A DNA stretch of 64,000 nt from Pseudomonas parafulva NBRC 16636 = DSM 17004 (GTDB lineage Bacteria > Pseudomonadota > Gammaproteobacteria > Pseudomonadales > Pseudomonadaceae), in NCBI RefSeq assembly GCF_000730645.1, contig NZ_BBIU01000006.1, positions 124,001 through 188,000 on the forward strand, written 5' to 3'. Position 1 is the first letter of the stretch. Each line of letters opens with the position of its first letter. Positions 18,096-26,615 of this stretch are shown in pieces. The translations under genes were made by a program, and so were the position numbers. The notes below the pieces were generated by a model that did not search any database, was not told where the DNA came from, and was given only the letters and a program-made list of their open reading frames with translations.

Positions 18096-18996
18096 GGGCA
18101 GCCGCTCTTCCTGCCCGTTGCCGGGTGCGCGCAGGCCATGGGAACACGGCCTCAATGCGTACCCCCCGGCCTGGCTCGCTGATGATGTTCAGGCTGCCCT
18201 GCAACGCCGTGACCCGCTCCAGCATGCCGGCCAGCCCGCGTTGGCCTGCCAGGGCAGGGTGCTTTGCAGGGGTGAACCCGCAGCCGTCGTCGTGAATCGA
18301 CAGCGCCAGCCCCGCCGCAGTACGTTGCAGGCGGACGACCAGGTTACGGGCCTGTGCGTGTCGCAGCATATTGGTGACGGCCTCCTGGGTGATCCGGAAC
18401 ACCGCCATGGCGACCACCTCGTCGATGCCCCCCAGGCGCTGTTTGCAGGCCAGGCTCCAGTGCACGCCACTGCTGCGCAATGTGCGCACCAAGTGCGCGC
18501 GCAGGCTGGCCTCAAGGCCCAGGCTGGCCAGTTGCCGAGGGTTCAAAAGTGCAGAAACATCGCGCACGTTGCCCAAGGTGTCGTCCAGTGTACTGCGCAG
18601 GGCGTCACAATGGCTTTGCAACTCGGAGGGCAAGCGCCGCTGCAGCCATTGCAGTTGCAACTTGGCTGCAGTCAACAGCTGGCCAATGTCGTCATGCAGC
18701 TCCCGGCCCAGGTGCTGACGCTCAGTTTCTTGCACTTTCAGCATTCGCTCTGCCAGCTCTGCAGGCCGCAAACTGATGCACCTGGCACCCACCCCCAGTT
18801 GCAGCGCGGCGCACAGCGCCGTGGCCAGCTGCAGCACCATCAGGCTTGAGGGGATGGGCTGATGAAGCAGGTAAAGCGCCAGGTGAGCGCCGCACGAGGC
18901 CAGGCACAGCACTGCCGTTGCCCAGCACAGCAGGGCGGACGGGGAGTGGCAACGCAAAGAAGTCATCAAGCGTGGGAACATAGGTAGGGAAGCCAC
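18085..18996 (-). CDS. Sensor histidine kinase (HisKA_3 type)
   Basis: A 303-residue kinase of the NarX/DegS family that pairs with the overlapping response regulator. Two membrane helices (about 20-42 and 52-70) are joined by a very short loop, so there is no periplasmic sensor domain. The phospho-His is in ERQHLGRELHDDIGQLL near residue 105. The ATPase N-box FRITQEAVTNMLRHA and G-box DDGCGFTPA follow. The start is uncertain: GTG 18996 gives the full frame, while ATGs at 18981 and 18966 are alternatives, and none has a good ribosome site. The stimulus is unknown; sensing within the membrane is likely from the topology. Confidence 0.88.
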   Translation of the reverse strand: MASLPMFPRLMTSLRCHSPSALLCWATAVLCLASCGAHLALYLLHQPIPSSLMVLQLATALCAALQLGVGARCISLRPAELAERMLKVQETERQHLGRELHDDIGQLLTAAKLQLQWLQRRLPSELQSHCDALRSTLDDTLGNVRDVSALLNPRQLASLGLEASLRAHLVRTLRSSGVHWSLACKQRLGGIDEVVAMAVFRITQEAVTNMLRHAQARNLVVRLQRTAAGLALSIHDDGCGFTPAKHPALAGQRGLAGMLERVTALQGSLNIISEPGRGVRIEAVFPWPARTRQRAGRAAAHDL

Positions 18997-19323
18997 TGAA
19001 GTATTGCTGATGGAGGCCTTGCACAGTGCAGCTCAGAGGCTTTGGCGCAGTACTTTCGATGTTTTTTCAACCACGTGATCTTTCAACCTTTCTTCAAGTT
19101 GCAAGCGTTTTGGGGGCGCATACTAACACTTCGTATTCAGGTGGTCGCCGCTGGCCGTTGACGGTAGAGGCTGTTTGCGTTGGGCATGACGAGTAGCAAA
19201 ATGCCATCCATCGACCATGTTCTACGCACTTTCCTTGCAACTTTCCGAAACACGGACTTCAACTTTACAAGTTCATCCCCGGCGAGCGTCTCTTACTAGC
19301 GCCCAAGTTGAACTTTGCACTGC
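18997..19323. other. Non-coding stretch upstream of the kinase-regulator pair
   Basis: No gene is seen in these 327 bases. They must hold the minus-strand promoter of the histidine kinase and the end of the Hpt-like gene. The right half carries short AACTT/AAGTT motifs in opposite orientations, for example AACTT-TAC-AAGTT at 19261-19273 and AAGTT-G-AACTT at 19305-19315. Their meaning is unknown. Confidence 0.5.
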
Positions 19324-19746
19324 TTAGTGTGAAGTCGCTGGGCAGCCGGGTTGCACCACCTTTGCCAGCTCGCCCAACAGCACCAGTTGTTCGCCGATGT
19401 CCAGGTTCAGCCGCCCCGTGTGCAGGTCGACCAGTTCAAGCTGCCAGGCCAGCAGTGTCAGGCACGCCGTTGCTGCTGGCAGCGCCTCGGGCTGCAGGCA
19501 GGCACGTTGGCAGGCCGGTGCAAGTACCTCGTGCAGGGAGGCGGTGTAGTAGGCCACTTCACGCAGCCCCAGGTGATTGGCGTGCCGGGCGAGCCCGTCG
19601 AGGGTGTCATCCAGGCAGTAGCAGGCATCGGGGTCGTTTTCAATCAGTTCCAGGTGGTGCAGGCATTCCTGTGCCCGTGTCAGCAGCACCTGGGCGTCCA
19701 CCAGAAAGCATTGGAGGGCGTCATTGAACGGTAAGGCACTGTCCAT
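19324..19746 (-). CDS. Hpt-like helical protein lacking the phospho-histidine
   Basis: A 140-residue, apparently all-helical soluble protein divergent from cheV. I do not know its family name. Residues 7-75 line up by eye with the P1 (Hpt) domain of CheA: F..ALQCFLVDAQVLLTRAQE fits the first helix, and the second helix aligns up to the Gly-hydrophobic pair in ANHLGL. In that alignment the phospho-acceptor His falls on Asp 50 and the Lys of the HxxKG motif on Ala 53, so it could not work as a normal phosphotransfer protein. ATG 19746 has GGAG about ten bases upstream; a longer frame to 19821 has no support. The position suggests a chemotaxis role, but that is inference. Confidence 0.7.
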   Translation of the reverse strand: MDSALPFNDALQCFLVDAQVLLTRAQECLHHLELIENDPDACYCLDDTLDGLARHANHLGLREVAYYTASLHEVLAPACQRACLQPEALPAATACLTLLAWQLELVDLHTGRLNLDIGEQLVLLGELAKVVQPGCPATSH

Positions 19747-20095
19747 CACGAGGTCTCCACGCGCGGGACAGGCGCAGGGGACGGGCACGCCGTTACGGTA
19801 GCTAGCAAAGCCTGACTCCATTCATGCAGTGAGAATGGCGTCACATTAATGGCTAAAGGATATTGCGAACATCAGGTTGCGCCCGATTGCCACTAGGGGT
19901 TTCCCTGATAGCGGGCTCAGGGAAGGAACTTTCATGCCGCCGGCGATATCTGCGAGGGTCCGCAGTTAAGCATGGTGGTAAAGTGATATCAATTGCCGCT
20001 AAGGGCAGCACATTGCAGGGGTCAAGATGCAGGTGACGCCGCCGATACAGCTTCAATATCCCAATTTTTTTCGCACTACGCCTGGGGGCTCTCCA
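19747..20095. other. Divergent intergenic region between the Hpt-like gene and cheV
   Basis: A 349-base gap with no gene. It holds the sigma-28 promoter of cheV (20022-20047), a perfect inverted repeat at 19901-19924 (arms TTCCCTGA and TCAGGGAA, eight-base centre), and presumably the minus-strand promoter of the Hpt-like gene, which I cannot place. Confidence 0.6.
20022..20047 (+). promoter_or_regulatory. Sigma-28 (FliA) promoter for cheV
   Basis: TCAAG at 20022-20026, a 14-base spacer and GCCGATA at 20041-20047 match the Pseudomonas FliA consensus TCAAG-N14-GCCGATA exactly. Transcription would start near 20054, about 40 bases before the cheV ATG at 20096, which also rules out a longer frame starting at 20027. 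Confidence 0.85.
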
Positions 20096-21031
20096 ATGGC
20101 TGGCATTCTCGACACGGTAGACCAACGTACGCAACTGGTAGGTGAGAACCGCCTGGAAATTCTCATGTTTCGGCTGGCCGGGCGCCAGCTTTTCGCGATC
20201 AACGTTTTCAAGGTGCAGGAGGTGCTGCAACTGCCCAAGCTCACCCTGATGCCTCAGCGCCACGCCTTCGTGTGCGGTGTGGTAAACCTGCGCGGGCAAA
20301 CCTTGCCGGTGATCGACCTGTCCCAGGCGATTGGCATGCGCCCCCTGCAGCCTGGGCCGGACAGCACCATCATCGTCACCGAATACAACCGCTCGGTGCA
20401 GGCGTTTCTGGTAGGGGGCGTCGACCGCATCGTCAACCTCAACTGGGAGTCGATCATGCCGCCGCCCACCAGTGCCGGGCGCCAGCATTACCTGACCGCC
20501 ATCACCAAGGTCGACGACAAACTGGTCGAGGTGATCGATGTCGAGAAGGTATTGGCTGAGATCGTGCCTTACAACGCACGGGTTTCGGGTGACAAACTGG
20601 CCGACCCCGTGCTCGCCAGGGCCCGAGGCCGCGAGGTGTTGCTGGTGGATGACTCCAGTGTTGCCCTTGCGCAGCTGCGCGACACCTTGTCCCAACTGGG
20701 TATGAAGTTGCACGTGGCGAGCGATGGCCTCAAGGCACTGCGCATGCTCAAGGGCTGGGCAGATGCCGGTGAGGATGTGTACGAGAAGTTGCTGATGGTG
20801 TTCACCGACGCCGAGATGCCGGAAATGGACGGCTACCGCCTGACCACCGAGATCCGCGATGACGCACGGCTGCGCAAGCTCTACGTGGTACTGCACACGT
20901 CCCTGTCGGGCAGCTTCAACGAGTCGATGGTGAAGAAGGTGGGTTGCGACAATTTCCTGTCCAAGTTCCAGCCGGATCGCCTGGTGGATGTGGTCAAGCA
21001 GCGTCTGTTGCTGGACACCCCGCCAGCGTGA
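20096..21031 (+). CDS. cheV: Chemotaxis coupling protein CheV
   Basis: A 311-residue protein with an N-terminal CheW-like domain (about 1-165; FRLAGRQLFAINVFKVQEVL and VVNLRGQTLPVIDLS) and a C-terminal receiver domain (about 178-305; LLVDDSSVALAQL, phospho-Asp in MVFTDAEMPEMDG, Lys in FLSKFQPD). It couples chemoreceptors to CheA and can be phosphorylated, probably tuning adaptation. The start follows from the sigma-28 promoter upstream, which would place the mRNA start near 20054. The gene sits apart from a main chemotaxis cluster, opposite an Hpt-like gene. Confidence 0.95.
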   Translation: MAGILDTVDQRTQLVGENRLEILMFRLAGRQLFAINVFKVQEVLQLPKLTLMPQRHAFVCGVVNLRGQTLPVIDLSQAIGMRPLQPGPDSTIIVTEYNRSVQAFLVGGVDRIVNLNWESIMPPPTSAGRQHYLTAITKVDDKLVEVIDVEKVLAEIVPYNARVSGDKLADPVLARARGREVLLVDDSSVALAQLRDTLSQLGMKLHVASDGLKALRMLKGWADAGEDVYEKLLMVFTDAEMPEMDGYRLTTEIRDDARLRKLYVVLHTSLSGSFNESMVKKVGCDNFLSKFQPDRLVDVVKQRLLLDTPPA

Positions 21032-21086
21032 ACCTTGGGCCCGTGCGGTATAAGCTTGACGTTTGACGCGACGTGAGGCGGCAGGG

Positions 21087-21887
21087 ATGTTTCTCAGTGA
21101 GTTGTACCGGTACCCCGTGAAGTCCGGGCAGGCGCAGCGCCTGCTGTCATCGCAGGTGGGGCTGCTGGGTTTGCAAGGTGACCGCCGCTGGATGGTGGTG
21201 GAGGAAGAAAACGGGCGCTTCCTCACCCAGCGCGCCTGGCCACAATTGGGGCAGTTACAGGCCATTGACGAGGGCAACGGCACGCTGTTGCTGCGCGCCC
21301 CAGGCCAGGCGCTGTTGCAGGTGCCGGTGCCCGAGGCCGATGTGGATTTGCGCGGGGTTACCCTGTGGCGTGACACGTTCCGCGTGCCGGACGCCGGCGA
21401 CGCTGCGGCTGCCTGGCTCAGCCAGTGGCTGGGCGTGAAGGTACGGCTGGTGCATTGCCCGGAGCAGAGAGCCCGTTACCTGCCCAATGGGTACGGCACC
21501 AACGCCGACCGCGCGGCCTTTGCCGATGGTTTTGCGCTTCTGCTGATTGGCCAGGCCTCCCTGGATGCCCTCAACCAGCGCGTTGGCCGCCCTATGGAGA
21601 TGCTGCGGTTTCGGCCAAACTTGGTCGTGCAGGGCGCCGAAGCCTTTGCCGAAGATGGCTGGGAGCGTATTCGCATCGGTAGCCTGGAGTTTCGGGTACT
21701 CAAGCCGAGTGTGCGCTGTATCTTCACCACTATCGACCCGGCCACCGGTGAGCGCAGCCCTGACCGCGAGCCGATGACTACCCTGAAAACCTTCCGCCAG
21801 AAAGAAGGCGATGTGTTGTTCGGTCAGAACCTGGCGGCCGACGGCTGCGGCTACCTGGAAGTGGGGATGCCAGTGGAGGTGTTGTAG
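21087..21887 (+). CDS. MOSC-domain protein (YcbX-like, molybdenum cofactor binding)
   Basis: A 266-residue protein with an N-terminal MOSC beta-barrel domain (FLSELYRYPVKSGQAQRLL, LGLQGDRRWMVV) and a C-terminal MOSC domain (RFRPNLVVQGAEAFAEDGWE, FRVLKPSVRCIFTTIDPATG). The Cys in SVRCIFTT is the residue that coordinates the cofactor in the MOSC/mARC family. Such proteins (E. coli YcbX) reduce N-hydroxylated compounds, taking electrons from a partner reductase. Here there is no ferredoxin tail, so an outside partner is needed. moaB and moeA, six kilobases upstream, supply the cofactor but are not in the same operon. The ATG at 21087 gives the family start. Confidence 0.9.
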   Translation: MFLSELYRYPVKSGQAQRLLSSQVGLLGLQGDRRWMVVEEENGRFLTQRAWPQLGQLQAIDEGNGTLLLRAPGQALLQVPVPEADVDLRGVTLWRDTFRVPDAGDAAAAWLSQWLGVKVRLVHCPEQRARYLPNGYGTNADRAAFADGFALLLIGQASLDALNQRVGRPMEMLRFRPNLVVQGAEAFAEDGWERIRIGSLEFRVLKPSVRCIFTTIDPATGERSPDREPMTTLKTFRQKEGDVLFGQNLAADGCGYLEVGMPVEVL

Positions 21888-21913
21888 CAGCGGCCCGGTT
21901 GGGCCGCCGCTAC
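21884..21913. terminator. Strong hairpin between the MOSC gene and slt
   Basis: GTAGC/GCTAC outer arms, one A-C mismatch, and GCGGCCC/GGGCCGC inner arms around a GGTT loop. It overlaps the stop codon of the MOSC gene and lies 11 bases before the convergent slt gene. A likely bidirectional terminator, without a T-run. Confidence 0.55.
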
Positions 21914-21924
21914 AGGGCGGGTAT

Positions 21925-23850
21925 TTACATGTCGTCGAAATAGCGCTCGTGCCAGTCAACCAATGGCTGCGGCGCGTTCAGTTTCTGACCGTAGATGACG
22001 GAGTACGACAGCACGTTCTGCACGTACTGGCGGGTTTCATCGAACGGGATGGACTCTACCCACACATCGAAGCTCAGGTGCTTGGCACCCTTCAACCACT
22101 GCCGCACGCGCCCCGGCCCTGCGTTGTAGGCGGCGGAGGCCAGCACCCGGTTGCCGTTGAACTGGCTGTGCACCTGGCTGAGGTAGGCAGCGCCCAGCTG
22201 AATGTTCTTGTCCGGGTTGAGCACCTGGGCGGGGGAGGCCAGGGGGATGCTGAACTTGCGTGCGGTTTCCTTCGCCGTGGCGGGCATCAGCTGCATCAGC
22301 CCGCTGGCACCCACGGGTGAGCGCGCATCTTCCATGAAGGCGCTTTCCTGCCGGGTAATAGCGAATACCCAACTGGAATGCAGGCCGCGCACCTTGGCCT
22401 CGCGCACCAGGGTGTCACGGTGGGCCATGGGGAAGCGAATGTCCAGGTCATCCCAGTACTTGGCCTGGCTGATGGTGCGAATGGCCGGGAAGTACCAGCG
22501 CAAGTCGTAGCCAAGGCGCGCCTGCGCGACCATTTCGTCACGGTTGAAGTGCCGGCTGACGTGGTACCACTCGCGCCGGCCTTCGACGATCTGCCCCCGG
22601 GCATGGAACTCCAGCGCTCGGCGGATCCCGGGGGTGTTGCGGACCTTGTTGACCAGCTGCGGGCTGAGCGCCAGCGGCTTGTTGTTCAGTTGATACGGTG
22701 TTTGAGCGCGGTCTGCGGCGAGGAACCCGTAGAAGTCACGTTCACGGGACACGTTCTTGTACAGCAGTGGAACCTGCGGGTTGTTGGGTTGCGCAAGCTC
22801 CAGGCTGCGTGCCTGCCAGTACTTCCAGCGGCTGCTCTGGGCCAGGTCCTTGGGCAGGCGCTTGGTCAGCTGGTAGGCATCCTCCCAGCGGCCAAGGCGC
22901 AGCAGCAGGCGCAAGCGCCATTCGCTGACCGTGTCGTCGCGCAGTTCCGGGTCGTAGCGGGTCATCAGGTCCAGCGCGCGGGGGTCATAGCGGCGGGCCA
23001 GGGTCAAGCCGATTTCCCGGGCGATGGCGACCTTTTCGTCGCGGGAGAAGTGCATGCGCTGAGCGTAGTCGTCGAGCAATGCCATGGCCCGCTCGGGGTC
23101 TTGCCGGGCGAGCCGGCGCAGGCCAAGGCTGACCACGTCGGACATGGCGTCGTCGGCCGGGGCAAAGCGTGACGGCTGGTTGAGCAGTTCGGGTTTTTGC
23201 GCCACATCCACCAGCATCCGCCCTTGTGGGCCCAGGGTGGTGAGGGTCTTGACCAGGTTGTTGGCCAGTGCGTAATTGCGCACTTGTGCGGCCAGCTTGG
23301 TGCGCTCCCAACGCTTGGCTTCGGTGAGCTGGCCCTCTGCTGCCCACATGGCGAACAAGGTATCGCAGGCCGCGGGCTGCGACTTGCCCACGCTCCACAG
23401 CTTGTCGGCGGTGGCAAAGCCCTCGGCGCGCAGGCCATGGCTGAGCTGGTACTGGCCGTTCAGGCAGTCCAGTTCGGTAAAGTTGAGCTTGGGGTCGTAG
23501 TATTTGACGAAGGGCTGCCATTCGCCGCGCTCTGCCAGCCAGCGTAACCAGCGAAGTTTCATCCAGTTGGCCTGGGGCAGGTCGCCGTGTTTGGCCAGGA
23601 ACTGCTCGATTTCCTCGTTGCTGGCGGTTTTCAGGCGCGCGGTGAGTTCGTCATAGGCGAGGTAAGGCGTGAGCGGGTAATCGCTCAAGGCATCGGCATA
23701 ACGCAGGTACGGGCCTTTGTCGCCCTTGGCCAGGGCGCGCTTGGCCTCATCGAAATACTGGCGTTGCACGGTAATGTCGGTGGCCTGGGCCGTGCAGGTG
23801 GCAGCAGTGAGCAACAGGCAGGAAGCAATTTGTAACAGGCGGCTGCGCAT
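21925..23850 (-). CDS. slt: Soluble lytic murein transglycosylase
   Basis: A 641-residue Slt70-type enzyme that cleaves the MurNAc-GlcNAc bond of peptidoglycan to give 1,6-anhydro ends. A signal peptide (residues 1-23, ending TAQA) sends it to the periplasm. Residues 25-450 form the doughnut of alpha-superhelical repeats. The C-terminal lysozyme-like domain has the catalytic Glu in ITRQESAFMEDARSP followed by GASGLMQLMPATAKETA and NIQLGAAYL. There is no lipobox. The ATG at 23850 gives a proper signal sequence; an in-frame start eight codons further upstream does not. nagZ in this window acts later in the same recycling pathway. Confidence 0.95.
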   Translation of the reverse strand: MRSRLLQIASCLLLTAATCTAQATDITVQRQYFDEAKRALAKGDKGPYLRYADALSDYPLTPYLAYDELTARLKTASNEEIEQFLAKHGDLPQANWMKLRWLRWLAERGEWQPFVKYYDPKLNFTELDCLNGQYQLSHGLRAEGFATADKLWSVGKSQPAACDTLFAMWAAEGQLTEAKRWERTKLAAQVRNYALANNLVKTLTTLGPQGRMLVDVAQKPELLNQPSRFAPADDAMSDVVSLGLRRLARQDPERAMALLDDYAQRMHFSRDEKVAIAREIGLTLARRYDPRALDLMTRYDPELRDDTVSEWRLRLLLRLGRWEDAYQLTKRLPKDLAQSSRWKYWQARSLELAQPNNPQVPLLYKNVSRERDFYGFLAADRAQTPYQLNNKPLALSPQLVNKVRNTPGIRRALEFHARGQIVEGRREWYHVSRHFNRDEMVAQARLGYDLRWYFPAIRTISQAKYWDDLDIRFPMAHRDTLVREAKVRGLHSSWVFAITRQESAFMEDARSPVGASGLMQLMPATAKETARKFSIPLASPAQVLNPDKNIQLGAAYLSQVHSQFNGNRVLASAAYNAGPGRVRQWLKGAKHLSFDVWVESIPFDETRQYVQNVLSYSVIYGQKLNAPQPLVDWHERYFDDM

Positions 23851-24072
23851 GATACGTCCGGGCAGTTGAACCATGGGGAAGTGAAGGCGGAGCCAGCACT
23901 GTCGGAAGCTATGGCCCTAGCTTAGCTGTTTGCCGGCGGTGGGTGAAAGCACTGTGCTTGTATCGGGATATTAAGTTCGACCAGGTGTCGTCTGGTGGCT
24001 GGCGCAGGGGCATTCGGATGTCGGCCAACCGCCAACTCAGGTAGAATGCGCGCCCGATTTATGGAGACGAAC

Positions 24073-26001
24073 ATGACCCTGCTCAAATTCAGCGATGTGT
24101 CCCTCGCATTCGGCGCCATGCCGCTGCTGGACAAGGTGTCCTGGCAGATCGCTCGTGGCGAGCGGGTGTGCATCATCGGCCGCAATGGCACCGGCAAGTC
24201 CAGCATGCTGCGCCTGGTCAAGGGCGAGCAGAAAGGCGACGACGGCGAGATCTGGCGGGCACCGGGCCTGAAGATCGGCGAGCTGCCCCAGGAACTGCCG
24301 GTGGCCGACGAGCGCACCGTGTTTGACGTGGTCGCCGCCGGGCTTGACGGCGTTGGCGAGCTGCTGGCGCAGTTCCACCACCTGAGCATGAACATCCAGG
24401 GTGACGAAGACCTGGAGAAGCTCATGCACGTCCAGCACGAGCTCGAAGTCCGTGACGGGTGGCGCCTGCAGCAGGTGGTGGAGAGTACCCTCAGCCGCCT
24501 GCAGTTGCCGGCAGACAAGACCCTGGCCGAGTTGTCCGGCGGCTGGCGCCGTCGTGTGCTGCTGGCCCAGGCGCTGGTGTCGGAGCCCGACCTGCTGCTG
24601 CTCGACGAGCCTACCAACCACCTGGACATCGGCGCCATCGCCTGGCTTGAAGAGGCGCTGCGCGGCTTCAACGGTGCGGTGCTGTTCATCACCCACGACC
24701 GTTCGTTCCTGCAGAACCTGGCAACCCGCATTCTCGAGCTTGATCGGGGTGGCCTGATCGACTGGAACGGCGACTACGCCAGCTTCCTGGTGCACAAGGA
24801 AGCAGCCCTGGCCGCCGAGGAAACCGCCAACGCCCTGTTCGACAAGCGCCTGGCCCAGGAAGAGGTATGGATCCGCCAGGGCATCAAGGCCCGCCGCACC
24901 CGTAACGAAGGGCGAGTACGGGCGTTGAAGGCGCTGCGTGTGGAACGTGGTGAGCGCCGCGAGCGCCAGGGCAAAGCGAATATCCAGATCGAATCGGCTG
25001 AGAAGTCGGGCAAGCAGGTGATGGTGCTGGAGCATGTCAGCTTCGCCCACCCCGACGGGCCGCTGCTGGTCAGTGATTTCTCCATGGTGCTGCAGCGTGA
25101 AGACCGCATAGGCCTGCTGGGTGCCAACGGTACCGGCAAAACCACCTTGCTCAAGCTGATGCTCGGTGACCTTGAACCCACCTCGGGCAAGGTTGAGCGG
25201 GGCACCAAGCTGGAAGTGGCCTACTTTGACCAGATGCGTCACCAGCTGGAACTTGAAAAGACTGTTATCGACAACCTGGCAGAAGGCCGTGATTTCATCG
25301 AGATCGACGGCCAGAACCGCCACGTGCTGAGCTATCTGGGCGACTTCCTGTTCAGCCCTCAGCGTGCACGCACCCCGGTAAAAGCGTTGTCCGGCGGCGA
25401 GCGCGCGCGTTTGTTGCTGGCCAAGCTGTTCAGCAAGCCGGCCAACCTGCTGGTGCTGGACGAACCGACCAACGACCTGGACGTTGAAACCCTCGAGCTG
25501 CTTGAAGAGGTGCTCTCCAACTACAAGGGCACCGTGCTGATGGTCAGCCACGACCGGGCATTCCTCGACAACGTGGTCACCAGCACCCTGGTGTTCGAGG
25601 GTGACGGCAAGGTGCGCGAGTACGTGGGTGGCTACGAGGACTGGATCCGCCAAGGCGGTTCCCCCAAGCTGCTGGGCGTGACGGAGAGCAAGGGCGGCAA
25701 GTCGGCGCTCAACAGCGCGGTGGTGGAAAAGGTGGAGGCCAAGCCCGCACCTGTCGCCGCGCCAGTGACCGAGGACACGTCGAAGAAGAAGCTCAGCTAC
25801 AAGCTGCAGCGAGAGCTGGAAATGCTGCCAGGGCAGATCGATGCGCTGGAGCAGCGCATGGCCGAGGCCCAGGAAGAGGTGAGTGCGGCGGGGTTCTATC
25901 AGCGGCCCATCGCAGAAACGTCGGCCGTGCTCGCCCGTATCGAAAAGCTGCAGGCCGAGCTGGATGTGCTGGTGGAGCGCTGGGCTGAGCTCGAAGGCTG
26001 A
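24073..26001 (+). CDS. uup: ABC-F ATPase Uup
   Basis: A 642-residue protein with two ABC ATPase domains and no membrane segments, of the ABC-F family that acts on ribosomes. Domain 1 has Walker A GRNGTGKSS and signature LSGGWRRRVLLAQAL; domain 2 has GANGTGKTT and LSGGERARLLLAKLF. Between them is the Arg-rich linker RRTRNEGRVRALKALR, and the C-terminal 80 residues (KLSYKLQRELEMLPGQIDAL) form the coiled coil that is typical of Uup. Length fits E. coli Uup (635). Uup is linked to ribosome function and to lower precise excision of transposons. ATG 24073 has GGAG upstream. Confidence 0.95.
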   Translation: MTLLKFSDVSLAFGAMPLLDKVSWQIARGERVCIIGRNGTGKSSMLRLVKGEQKGDDGEIWRAPGLKIGELPQELPVADERTVFDVVAAGLDGVGELLAQFHHLSMNIQGDEDLEKLMHVQHELEVRDGWRLQQVVESTLSRLQLPADKTLAELSGGWRRRVLLAQALVSEPDLLLLDEPTNHLDIGAIAWLEEALRGFNGAVLFITHDRSFLQNLATRILELDRGGLIDWNGDYASFLVHKEAALAAEETANALFDKRLAQEEVWIRQGIKARRTRNEGRVRALKALRVERGERRERQGKANIQIESAEKSGKQVMVLEHVSFAHPDGPLLVSDFSMVLQREDRIGLLGANGTGKTTLLKLMLGDLEPTSGKVERGTKLEVAYFDQMRHQLELEKTVIDNLAEGRDFIEIDGQNRHVLSYLGDFLFSPQRARTPVKALSGGERARLLLAKLFSKPANLLVLDEPTNDLDVETLELLEEVLSNYKGTVLMVSHDRAFLDNVVTSTLVFEGDGKVREYVGGYEDWIRQGGSPKLLGVTESKGGKSALNSAVVEKVEAKPAPVAAPVTEDTSKKKLSYKLQRELEMLPGQIDALEQRMAEAQEEVSAAGFYQRPIAETSAVLARIEKLQAELDVLVERWAELEG

Positions 26002-26011
26002 CCAGCATCAA

Positions 26012-26061
26012 GCTGTAGGGCCCTGCGTGCCAGCTTGCCGGCGTCAGGGCCTGCGTACAGC
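26012..26061. terminator. Imperfect hairpin between uup and the stress-protein gene
   Basis: Outer arms GCTGTA/TACAGC and inner arms GGCCCTG/CAGGGCC, with an asymmetric internal loop and a GC-rich centre, in the gap between convergent genes. A likely bidirectional 3' end without a T-run. Confidence 0.35.
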
Positions 26062-26064
26062 CCG

Positions 26065-26505
26065 TCAGTCTTTTTTCAGCAAGCGGACCGCCAGTACGTC
26101 GCACGGTGCGCCATGCAGCACGTCATTGGCAGTGGAACCCAGCAACAGCGCCAGGCCATGGCGGCCATGGCTGCCAACCACGATCAGGTCGCACTGCTGC
26201 TCTTTGGCCAGTTGATGGATTTCTTGCCGGGGCTGGCCGTAGGTCAGGTGCGAGTCGCCGCGGTTGATGTCCGGGTACTTGGCGAACAGTCGGTCCATGC
26301 GCTCCTTGGCCTGGTCGAACTGCTGTTGTTGCAGCTGCGACAGGTCCATGGGTACATCACCCCCAAAGGCCATGGCCATAGGCTCGACGATGTGCACCAG
26401 GGATACCTTAGCGTTGGACGGGGCGGCCAGGGCCATGGCGCGCTTGATCACCGGGTCGCATTCTTCAGTCAGGTCGACGGCGACCAGAAGATGTTCATAG
26501 ATCAT
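26065..26505 (-). CDS. Universal stress protein (UspA family)
   Basis: A 146-residue single-domain USP. The start MIYEHLLVAVDLTEECD and the later LIVVGSHGRHGLALLLGSTA, containing the G-x2-G-x9-G(S/T) ATP-binding pattern, place it in the ATP-binding branch of the family. E. coli UspA itself lacks that loop, so it is closer to UspFG/MJ0577 in that respect. It is probably cytoplasmic and dimeric, induced in stress or stationary phase, but no regulatory site is evident. The ATG at 26505 gives the family start. Confidence 0.93.
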   Translation of the reverse strand: MIYEHLLVAVDLTEECDPVIKRAMALAAPSNAKVSLVHIVEPMAMAFGGDVPMDLSQLQQQQFDQAKERMDRLFAKYPDINRGDSHLTYGQPRQEIHQLAKEQQCDLIVVGSHGRHGLALLLGSTANDVLHGAPCDVLAVRLLKKD

Positions 26506-26615
26506 GAGCTGTACTCCAGACAATCGCATTAGATGAAGTATGGTCGCTTTCGGGCGGGTCTTCCGTGAAAAATGGCTAACCGGCTCATTTGCAACGTTTT
26601 ATGGGAACTACTGAT

